Source: Limnobacter sp. (GTDB taxonomy: Bacteria > Pseudomonadota > Gammaproteobacteria > Burkholderiales > Burkholderiaceae_B). From it: a stretch of 14,938 bases of DNA. Of this stretch, positions 7,396 to 14,938 are shown in pieces. Position numbers and translations under genes: made by a program. Under the pieces are notes generated by a model. That model searched no databases, was not told where the DNA came from, and saw only the letters and a list, made by a program, of their open reading frames with translations. Location of the stretch: NCBI GenBank assembly GCA_012032215.1, contig JAAURO010000011.1, forward strand, positions 1 through 14,938. Direction: 5' to 3'. The number at the start of each line of letters is the position of its first letter. Within the stretch, counting starts at the first letter, position 1.

Positions 7396-8310
7396 TTAAT
7401 TCAAGAAGTTAAACAGCGACAACTGCGAGGTGCTGGAAAAGCTTTGTTGCGAGGCCTGCAACTTAAGCTGGCCTTGCGCCAAATCGCTGATGGCTTTGGC
7501 GTAGTCCAGCCCTACGGCTTCGCCTGCCACGCGTTCCAGTTCGGTGGTGGAGGCGGTGTTAATTTGCTCTACGGTGTCGAGTTCGCGCTGGCGAATGCCC
7601 ACGCGGGTGCGGGCCAGCAAAATGCTGTCGTAGGCATTGTCTACATCTGGAATGCGTGCCCGAAAATTACTTATGGCCACGTTTAAATTGCCCCCTGCTG
7701 CGGTATAAGGCGGGGTGAGGTCATCAATCGCGTCTTGCACCACCTGGAACACGCTGTCGGGCGAGCCTTGGCCATAAAAGGCCTGGTCGCCGGTAATGCT
7801 TAAATCCATTTGTCGGCCAGTGGTAATCGTTACCGATTTGCCCACGGTTTCGCCCGCATAGGTGTTGGTGGTGAATGGCTCTACGTCTTCGGACACACCC
7901 GAAAACAAATACACGCCGTTGGCATCGGTGCGGTTGGCTATGCCTCGCAACTGGTCAAGGCGGGCCTGCATGTCTTGCACAATGGTGTTTCGGTCGGACT
8001 GGCTAAGCACCGGGTTGGTGGCGGCCAGCATGTTGTCGCGAATGGCCTGCATTACGTCTACTGCAGAATCCAGCGCCACATCCATTTGGCTAAGCTGGTT
8101 GCCCACCAGATTGATGTTGCTTTGATACGATTCAATCTGGCGAATATTGGTTTTGGCACCCAGGGCGGTGGCCAGGCGCAGGGGGTCGTCAGAAGGTTTT
8201 TGCACATCCTGGCCGGTTGCCAGCTTGCCCTGCAGCTTCAGCAATTCGCTTTGCTGATTGGTCATGTTGGCGGTGCTGAGCTTGAAAAACTGCTGTGTAC
8301 TGACTCGCAT
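7396..8310 (-). CDS. flgL: Flagellar hook-filament junction protein FlgL
   Basis: An intact 304-residue protein. The N-terminus MRVSTQQFFKLSTANM and the segment LQGKLATGQDVQKPSDDP are the conserved flagellin-like N-terminal coiled coil, and the C-terminus ends in a matching amphipathic helix (LKLQASQQSFSSTSQL...FNFLN). FlgL is exported through the flagellar type III apparatus and sits between FlgK and the filament. It begins 22 bases after the flgK stop with a usable ribosome-binding site (AAGGTGGA). It is the last gene of the flagellar cluster; only about 110 bases separate it from the start of the effector gene, and the sole candidate hairpin there (AAACTG/CAGTTT near 7329-7343) is weak. 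Confidence 0.95.
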   Translation of the reverse strand: MRVSTQQFFKLSTANMTNQQSELLKLQGKLATGQDVQKPSDDPLRLATALGAKTNIRQIESYQSNINLVGNQLSQMDVALDSAVDVMQAIRDNMLAATNPVLSQSDRNTIVQDMQARLDQLRGIANRTDANGVYLFSGVSEDVEPFTTNTYAGETVGKSVTITTGRQMDLSITGDQAFYGQGSPDSVFQVVQDAIDDLTPPYTAAGGNLNVAISNFRARIPDVDNAYDSILLARTRVGIRQRELDTVEQINTASTTELERVAGEAVGLDYAKAISDLAQGQLKLQASQQSFSSTSQLSLFNFLN

Positions 8311-8332
8311 GGCTTATTCCACCTTGTTACTT

Positions 8333-10176
8333 TTAACCGAACAGGTTGAGCACCAGCTCAAACAGTTCTTTAGACAATGAAATTACGCGCCCGGAAGCCT
8401 GGTAGGCTTGCTGGTATTTCAGCAAGTTGGCTGCCTCTTCGTCCATGTTCACACCCGAAAAAGCATCGCGCGATTCACGCACCTGTTCCAGAATGGCGCT
8501 GCGTGAGTCGGTGGCCACTTCCAGCTCGCGGGTTTTGTTACCAATTCTGGAAACCAGCTGGTTAAAGCTGTCGCCGATTGAAACCCCTGCGGAGTTGCCG
8601 GTTTTAAACATGGTGCGGCTGTTTTGCAAGGCGGCAAACAGCAAGGAGTTGTCGTTGTCGCCGGTTGCGGGGTCGCGGGCTTTGGTGCCACCGCCAGCCA
8701 GCACGGTGTCTTGGCCGTTGCGTACGGCAGTTGCCACGCCAGCCGGGGTTTTCATGTCGACCAGTATGTTTTTAGCGGCGTTGCGGGTGGGGTAAATGGT
8801 AAAGGTGTCGCCTATGGCAAAAGCACCGCCGCCGGTATTGAAGTCGAAGGTGACCAGCGGGTTGCCGCTGGAGTCCGGAATTTTGTAGCCGCCGGTATAG
8901 CCTGCGGCAATGTCTGCCGCGCTGGGTGCGGCCAGGGCGGTAAACGCTGCGCCAGAACCCAGCACTCGGTACGAGGGCGTAGGCGTGCCCGCCACATCCA
9001 CCACCCGCACTTCAAAATCCTGCGCGCTTAAGCGTGAAAAATCGGCCTTGTTAAGTTCTACAAAGGCGCCCCCGGTGTTGCTGTTGGCGTTGACTGCCTT
9101 GGAAAGGGCGCGCAGGTTTTCTACCGGGTCGGTGTAGTCTGATGAACCGGCAAACCCAAAAATGGGGCTGCCTCCCACGGTTAAATTGCCGGCCTGCAAG
9201 TTGGTTAAATCGACCCCTCGCAACTGCAGTTCGTTGACAGTAAACGACAAATTGGCTGCCATCAACCCAACGGTGTTTTGGTACTGTGCGAGTTCGTTTT
9301 CTCGAAATTGCAAAAAACCACTGAGTGCACCCGTGCCCAGCGATTTGGGTTCAAAGGTAACAAGGTTGCTGACGCCCGCTTCTACAATGTTCATGCCCAC
9401 CAGCAGGTTCTCATTGTCGGCGGGGTCTACCTGGGTAATCACGTCAAAGGGTTTGTCTTTCACCACAATGGCGCGGCCATTGGCAAGGAACAGGTTTACC
9501 GAACCGTTGTCCAGATCGACCCGGGTAAGCTGCACCTGCTCGGAAAGCTCTGAAATAAGCCTGTCGCGCTCGTCCAGCAGTTCGTTGGGGGCAGCGCCCA
9601 GGGCGCTGTTGTTCGAGGAGGCGACAATTTTGTTGTTCAGTTCGGCAATCTGCTTGGCACTGTCGTTGATTTTTTGAACTGTATCCAGCACCTTCAGGTT
9701 GGTGGCATCGCGCAGGTCGGTCATGACTCCGTTAATGGAGTTGAAACGCGAGGCCATGGCTTCTGCGCTGGATAAAAAATTCTGCCGTGCCGACAAATCG
9801 CCGGGTGAGGTGGTCAGCACTTCGGCGGCGGCAAAAAATCAGAAAACGCAGAGGAAAGCCCTGTGGCGCTGTCTGCAATAATGCCATCCAGGCGCTGAAT
9901 CTGCTGGTATTGCGCATCGTAAAAACTGAAGTCGGAGGTGGCCCGCTGCTCTTGTCCGGCAATAAAATCGGAATACACCCGGCGCACCTGTTCTACATCC
10001 ACGCCTTGGCCAATGTACACACCGCCCACAAAATTGGACGAACGCGTGGCCTGCACCACTTCCTGGCGGTTGTAACCGGGCGTATTGACGTTGCTGATGT
10101 TGTTGGACGTGGTAGACAACCCCGCCCTTGCCGCATTCAGCCCGCTTAACGCAATTCCATAAACAGATGTAGACAT
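8333..10176 (-). CDS. flgK: Flagellar hook-associated protein FlgK (HAP1), one frameshift
   Basis: Corrected length is 614 residues. The N-terminal block IALSGLNAARAGLSTTSNNI and NVNTPGYNRQ is diagnostic for FlgK, the C-terminus has the closing motif SGVNMDEEAANLLKYQQAYQ, and the middle is the variable exposed domain. The frame breaks in an A6 run (plus strand 9833-9838); a seventh base restores SDFFAAAEVLTTSPGD. A ribosome-binding site AAAAGGAC lies upstream of the ATG. It follows flgJ by 32 bases. FlgK joins the hook to FlgL and the filament. Confidence 0.95.
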
Positions 10177-10208
10177 ACGGTTAAAGTCCTTTTAAGCTCC
10201 CAAGGTCT

Positions 10209-10552
10209 TTAACGGCCGGTTTCCGCCAAAGTTGAGGGCAATCCGGAAAGGGTTTTCAATTGCCGGGCTATTTCGGCCGAAAGGCCCAGTCCTTTACCTG
10301 CCAGGGTTTGCACAAGCTCCTGGTCGTACATGGCTCGAAACGATTTCAGGCTTTCATCGTTGAATAACCCCCCATCCGGGGTGGCTTCGCGCATGCTTTT
10401 TAGCGCCCACTGCAAAACACGGCCTCAAACTGCCTGGCGGTTTGCTCAATGGCTTCGTTAAATTCTTCGCTGTTTGCGCCTTTTGCAGCGCTTTGCTTCA
10501 GGTTTTCCAGGCTGCGGGAGTCTAGCGCCATGCCCTGCATGTTCATGGTCAT
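10209..10552 (-). CDS. flgJ: Flagellar rod-binding protein FlgJ, single-domain, one frameshift
   Basis: The ATG at 10552 immediately follows the flgI stop (TAAATG), with a strong GGAGG eight bases upstream, so this is the start. The frame breaks in an A4 run at about 10414-10417 (plus strand); a fifth base restores RQFEAVFLQWALKSMREA, the core of the rod-binding domain. Corrected length is 114 residues, ending in LPSTLAETGR. There is no C-terminal glucosaminidase domain, which beta- and gammaproteobacterial FlgJ usually carries; only 32 bases separate the stop from flgK, so the domain is really absent rather than hidden by a frameshift. FlgJ caps the growing rod in the periplasm. Confidence 0.9.
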
Positions 10553-11679
10553 TTAAATTACCTCCAGCTCGGCTTTCAGGCTGCCTGCGGTTTTCATGGC
10601 TTGCAAAATAGACACCAAATCCTGCGGCGTTGCGCCCAATGCGTTCAAAGCTTTCACCACATCGGAAAGCTGGGCCGAGCCTTTTATTTCGATGAGTTCG
10701 CCACCCGATTCCTGAATTTGCACATCGGCCACCTGCGCCACCACAGTTTGGCCCTGCGCCAGTGCGTTGGGCTGCGAAATAACCGGGGCGCTGTCTATTT
10801 TTACGGTGAGGTTGCCGTGTGCCACGGCGCAGCTTTCCAGGCTAACGGCCTGGTTCATGACCACAGAACCGGTGCGTGCATTCACAATAACCCTGGCGCT
10901 GCCCACCGATTTGTCGATGCTCAGTTCCTGAATGGCCGACAAAAAGCCACCCGTTCATCGGGCGCCGAAGGCGCTTTAACACGGATGGTGCGGCCATTGA
11001 GCGCACGCGCGGTGTCGGGACCAAACGCGCCGTTAATGGCGGTGGAAATTCTGGCGGCGTTGGAAAAATCGGTGCTGCGCAATTCCAGTTGCAGGTATTC
11101 GCCCGTTAAAAAGGGTGTATCAATAGGCCGCTCAATAAGAGCGCCATTGGGAATACGTCCTGCCGACAAGTGATTTTTCACCGTGGAAGACCCCCCTGCC
11201 TCGCCCCCTGCTCCGCCTACAATCAGGTTGCCTTGGGCCAGCGCATACACCTGGCCGTTTGCACCTTTGAGTGGAGTCATGAGCAACATGCCGCCACGCA
11301 GGCTTTTGGCATTGCCCATGGAAGACACGGTGACATCCAGCTGTTGCCCGGGCTGTGCAAATGCAGGCATGCTGGCGGTCACAATCACGGAGGCGACATT
11401 TTTAAGTTGCAGATTGGTGCCCGGTGGCAAATTGACGCCCGACTGCTGCAACATAGACACGATGCTTTGGGTGGTAAACGGGGTTTGGGTGGTTTGGTCG
11501 CCGGTGCCATCTAGCCCAACCACAATGCCGTAGCCAAACAACTGGTTGTCGCGCACACCCGCCACCGAGGTTAAATCGCGAATGCGCGTTTGCGCCTGTG
11601 CATGCAAAGCGGGCAGGCACAGGGCCAGTGCAAAACACAGCTTTAGTACAAAATGCGTACAACGGCGCACAGTGTTCAT
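10553..11679 (-). CDS. flgI: Flagellar P-ring protein FlgI, one frameshift
   Basis: Corrected length is 375 residues. A Sec signal peptide ends at about HAQAQ, followed by the FlgI signature [20 protein letters not shown] and [11 protein letters not shown]. The C-terminus [20 protein letters not shown] is equally typical. The P-ring is the periplasmic bushing around the rod. The frame breaks in an A5 run at 10941-10945; a sixth base restores [17 protein letters not shown] good Shine-Dalgarno (GAGGAAG) precedes the ATG, 10 bases after the flgH stop. Confidence 0.95.
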
Positions 11680-11689
11680 ACTTGCTTCC

Positions 11690-12416
11690 TCAGAATGGCA
11701 GCACAGTCAGGAAGAACCTGCTGAGCCAGCCCATGGCAGTGGCGGAATCTATGGCGCCCTTGCCGCGGTATTCAATGCGTGCATCGGCAACACGGCTGCT
11801 TTGCACGGTGTTGCCTGCACGAATGTCGTTGGGATTTACCACGCCGTAAAAGCGCAGATACTGCACTTCGCGGTTGGTGCCTATTTGTTTTTCGCCAATC
11901 ACGCGCAAATTGCCATTCGGCAACACGTCTTTCACCGTTACCGTTAAGGTGCCAACAATTTTGTTGGAAGCCGAACTTGCGCCGCTGCCAGAAAAATTTT
12001 TGTTGCTGTTGGCTTCGGCATCCAGGGGGCCAATGTCGCCCAAACCAAACAAGGTACGAATGCGCGGCAAGGTAACCGAGGCGCTGTCCGAGCGCGAGGC
12101 GTTCACATCGTTGCTTTGGTCTGCCGAAATGTCTTCCGAAATCTGTATGGTGAGGTGTCGCCCACAAAGCGGGCGCGGTCGTCTTCAAACAGCGGCCTGA
12201 AGGTGCTGGTGCTGTACAGGCTTGCGGTAGAGGCCACCTGTGCATCAGGCGACATCGGTGCGGCCAGGGCAACATCCACCGGTGCAATCGGGTAGGCTTG
12301 CGCTTCGGTACTCACCGTGGTGTATAGGCGATGTCTACCCGTGGGGAAAATGTGGAACATGCCCCTAAAGAAACTCCCAGTACTGCCGTTAAACCGATCA
12401 GACCCAGTGTTTTCAT
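11690..12416 (-). CDS. flgH: Flagellar L-ring lipoprotein FlgH, two frameshifts
   Basis: Corrected length is 242 residues. The start [20 protein letters not shown] gives a lipoprotein signal peptide with lipobox LGAC. The central [18 protein letters not shown] and [14 protein letters not shown], and the C-terminal [10 protein letters not shown] and ARIEYRGKG, are FlgH hallmarks. FlgH forms the outer-membrane ring. Breaks: one base missing near 12325-12330, just after the lipoprotein N-terminus (for example GGCG should be GGGCG), and one G missing at 12154-12155 (restores VGDTLTIQIS). An open frame that begins 5' of this ATG is a frameshift artefact and not the true N-terminus. AGGA lies about 10 bases before the ATG. 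Confidence 0.92.
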
Positions 12417-12465
12417 TGTCTGTAATCCTGCCCAAATAAAAATAGCTTGCCAGAATGCTGCGTCA

Positions 12466-13248
12466 TCAAAGCTGCGAAATACGGGCCAACATTTGGTCTG
12501 ATGTCGAGATGGCCTTGGAGTTTATTTCATACGCGCGCTGCGTTTGAATCAGGCCCACCAGTTCTTCCACCACATTCACGTTTGAGGTTTCCACATAGCC
12601 TTGGTTAACCAGCCCTGCCCCATTCGAGCCCGGGTTGGTGGTGGTGGGCGCCCCCGATGCGGCGGTTTCTGCAAAGTAGTTTTGTCCGCGCGCCGCCAAA
12701 CCCGCCGGGTTTACAAAAGTAGCCACACTGATTTGGCCCAATTGCTGAGGCTGCGTTTGCCCGGCCACAATGGCAGACACCACACCGTCTTGCGACACCG
12801 AAATATCTACCGCATCGGCAGGAATGGTGATGGGGCCCAATACCGCATAGCCATTGGAAGTCACCATCGTGCCATTGGCATCCACCTGAATGCTGCCGTC
12901 ACGGGTGTAGCCCGTGGTGCCGTCTGGAAGCTCTATCTGAAAAAACCCCGGACCGTTAATGGCCAAATCCAGCGGATTGCTGGTTTGCTGCATATTCCCC
13001 TGCGAAAAATTGCGCACCGTGGCAACCGGCTTTACACCCGTGCCAATCTGCAAGCCCGAAGGCACCTGGGTTTGCTCGGAAGACTGCGCGCCAGGCTGGC
13101 GCAGAGTCTGGTACAGCAAATCCTCAAACACCGCCCGCGAGCGTTTGTAGCCATTGGTGGCCGTGTTGGCCAGGTTGTTGGAAATAACATCCAACTGGGT
13201 TTGCTGTGCATCCAGCCCTGTTTTGGCTATCCACAATGAACGCATCAT
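12466..13248 (-). CDS. flgG: Flagellar distal rod protein FlgG
   Basis: An intact 260-residue protein with the expected family length. The start [16 protein letters not shown], the motif [13 protein letters not shown], and the C-terminal [14 protein letters not shown] and AYEINSKAI are diagnostic. It forms the distal rod. The ribosome-binding site AGGAG lies 10 bases before the first of two tandem ATGs. One of the few genes here with no frameshift. Confidence 0.97.
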   Translation of the reverse strand: MMRSLWIAKTGLDAQQTQLDVISNNLANTATNGYKRSRAVFEDLLYQTLRQPGAQSSEQTQVPSGLQIGTGVKPVATVRNFSQGNMQQTSNPLDLAINGPGFFQIELPDGTTGYTRDGSIQVDANGTMVTSNGYAVLGPITIPADAVDISVSQDGVVSAIVAGQTQPQQLGQISVATFVNPAGLAARGQNYFAETAASGAPTTTNPGSNGAGLVNQGYVETSNVNVVEELVGLIQTQRAYEINSKAISTSDQMLARISQL

Positions 13249-13333
13249 GATTCCATTCTCCTGTTCTTTTGTTTGTTCGCTGTGTTGTCAGCTATTCAAC
13301 TGGCCCGTTCTCTGGCTCTCTTGCTCATTTTTT

Positions 13334-14072
13334 TCAGGACATGCCAAACAGCTTGTTCGCGGCCTGTCCGTTTTCCTGTGCATTGCTTACCAGCTTCATG
13401 TGGTATTCAAAAGAGCGCTGGGTTTCAATCATCGCCACCATGGCTTCCACCACGTTCACGTTGCTGCCCTCGATAAAACCCGAAACCACCCGCACGTTGG
13501 CATCCACTTCTGGTGCCACACCTGCGTCTTTCAGGCGAAAAAAACCATCATCGCCACGCTCTAGCTGGGTGTCTTCGGGGTTAACCAGTTTCAGTTTCCC
13601 CAAATCGACCACACCGCCCTGCCCCTGCACGGGCAGCGCAGAAATCGTGCCATCTGTCTCGAAGGAAATCCGGTGATCGGGCGGCACGTTGATCACGCCA
13701 TTGGTACCCACTACCGGGTTGCCGCTGTTGTCCACCAGGTTGCCTGCGGGTCTACATTGAAGCTGCCGTTGCGGGTATACACTTCCTCGCCCTTGGGGTT
13801 GGTAATGGCAAACCAGCCCTCTCCCTGAATGGCCACATCCAGATCGCGGCCAGTCGATTGCAGCACGCCCGGCGAGGCATCAAACCCCACGGTCGATTCC
13901 ATGGAAAAGCCCGCGTTTCACCGTTCGGCCCTTGCACTGGCGCACTTCTGAATGCCATCAGCTCGGCCTTAAAACCGGGTGTACTCACATTGGCCAGATT
14001 GTTGGCAATGTTTTCCTGGCGGTTCATATTGCCCTTGGCTGCTATAGCCGCGGTGTAAACAAGCTTGTCCAT
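13334..14072 (-). CDS. flgF: Flagellar proximal rod protein FlgF, two frameshifts
   Basis: Corrected length is 246 residues. The start MDKLVYTAAIAAKGNMNRQE with NNLANVSTPGFKAEL, the middle DLDVAIQGEGWFAI and the end EGSNVNVVEAMVAMI with QRSFEYHMKLVS are FlgF. Breaks: A4 at 13905-13908 needs a fifth base (restores RAFSMESTVGF), and C2 at 13743-13744 needs a third (restores VDPQGNLVDNSGN). A clear Shine-Dalgarno AGGAGC lies 7 bases before the ATG. The gap of 85 bases to flgG is larger than others in the cluster but shows no obvious promoter. Confidence 0.95.
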
Positions 14073-14127
14073 GGTTTGCTCCTGCCCCTTTAATCACAGG
14101 GCGTGTGGCGCTTAATCAGCTACGAGC

Positions 14128-14938
14128 TCATCGCAGGTTGGTGATGGTTTGCAGCACCTGATCCTGGGTTTTGATGGTTTGCGAGTTGGCCTGGTACACA
14201 CGCTGGGCAGAAATCATGGCTACCAGTTCAGAGGTCAAATCCACGTTGGCCTCTTCCAGTGCGCCCGATTGAATGGTTCCGAAAGCGGTTTCTTCACTCA
14301 GGGAAATCAACTCGGGGCCTGCCTGTTCGGTGGCCAGCCAGCCGCTTGAACCAATCGGTTGCAAGCCCTCCGGGTTTTTAAACTTGAACAGCCCAACCTT
14401 GAAAATATCGCGCACTTCGCCGTTGGCGTAAGTAATACTCAAGTTGCCGTCCGAACCCACATCGTAGCCAGCAAAAGGCGAGCTGGTGTAGCCATCCTGA
14501 GACAAATCCTGCACCTGAAACGCGCTGCCAAACTGGCTGGATTTGGCCAAATCGAAGGTAAAACTGTTCGCCGGATTAAAGGCCACAGGCAATGCAGTGG
14601 TATCCACAGTCAGCGCCACCGTGCCGGCAACCAGATTGCCGTCTACGTCAAACTGCACCAGCGCCGGGTTGGTACCCACAGGCACGGTTGAAGTCATCGG
14701 CGTGTTAACACCATCGGTACGCGCGTGCACTTCCCAAATGTTGGTACCCACCTGGCGCTTGAAGTACACACTCAGCGTGTGGTCATCGCCCAGCTGGTCA
14801 TACACCGTCATGGAAGTAGAGTGCTCAAACGAATTCAGGTCGGTAGGGTTAAAAGCCGTGGCAGTGCCTGCCAAACGGGCATCCACGTTCACCTGCAAAG
14901 CACTGGTGGTAGTTGCCGAAGGGGGAATGGCCCCTTGT
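14128..14938 (-). CDS. flgE: Flagellar hook protein FlgE (C-terminal part, gene continues past the window)
   Basis: About 269 residues are visible with no stop up to the right edge. The sequence contains the hook central domain (FEHSTSMTVYDQLGDDHTL, KRQVGTNIWEVHARTDG), the pre-C-terminal GLFKFKNPEGLQPIG and SGWLATEQAG, and the diagnostic C-terminus ALEEANVDLTSELVAMI with YQANSQTIKTQDQVLQT. FlgE subunits build the hook. The N-terminal half, start and promoter are outside the window. It is followed by flgF after 55 bases. Confidence 0.95.
   Translation of the reverse strand, partial: QGAIPPSATTTSALQVNVDARLAGTATAFNPTDLNSFEHSTSMTVYDQLGDDHTLSVYFKRQVGTNIWEVHARTDGVNTPMTSTVPVGTNPALVQFDVDGNLVAGTVALTVDTTALPVAFNPANSFTFDLAKSSQFGSAFQVQDLSQDGYTSSPFAGYDVGSDGNLSITYANGEVRDIFKVGLFKFKNPEGLQPIGSSGWLATEQAGPELISLSEETAFGTIQSGALEEANVDLTSELVAMISAQRVYQANSQTIKTQDQVLQTITNLR

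Noticed and set aside
7810..8349. A 179-codon plus-strand open frame opposite flgL.
   Set aside because: It is a shadow frame of the intact flgL gene with no family resemblance.

Overview
The window reads as a piece of an aquatic or environmental betaproteobacterial chromosome (Burkholderiales-like; a Limnobacter-type organism is a guess). The evidence is the gene content, the moderate GC and the canonical proteobacterial flgE-F-G-H-I-J-K-L order. All recognised genes except one lie on the minus strand.

Layout in plus coordinates: (1) 1-738, a type VI secretion amidase effector (tae4) overlapping by ATGA a membrane-anchored gene that runs off the left edge; that second gene carries an in-frame ~101-bp miniature inverted-repeat element. 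(2) 739-1142, a non-coding AT-rich gap with a solitary copy of the same inverted-repeat end, an AT palindrome and a Fur-box-like site. (3) 1143-2176 (+), a ferric-iron ABC transporter substrate-binding protein. (4) 2151-5921 (-), a three-gene acyl-CoA operon transcribed as high-molecular-weight FabG-type ketoreductase, thiolase, MaoC dehydratase; together they can carry out the thiolase, ketoreductase and dehydratase steps on acyl thioesters. (5) 6016-7282 (-), a ShET2/EspL2-type cysteine-protease effector with C-terminal ankyrin-like repeats. (6) 7396-14938 (-), the flagellar rod/hook cluster flgE (partial), flgF, flgG, flgH, flgI, flgJ (single-domain), flgK, flgL.

A dominating feature is that ten of the fourteen protein genes are interrupted by single-base frameshifts, fourteen in all. 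Thirteen look like one missing base and one like one extra base, and most fall in short homopolymers. In each case a one-base correction restores a conserved protein of normal family length. This looks like uncorrected long-read consensus error rather than mass gene decay, so I annotate each gene across its frameshift and give the corrected length.

The most interesting biology is the pair of predicted anti-cell effectors (Tae4 against bacterial peptidoglycan; the ShET2/EspL2-like protein probably against eukaryotic host proteins) and the mobile element that appears to have added 35 codons in frame to the gene partnered with tae4.
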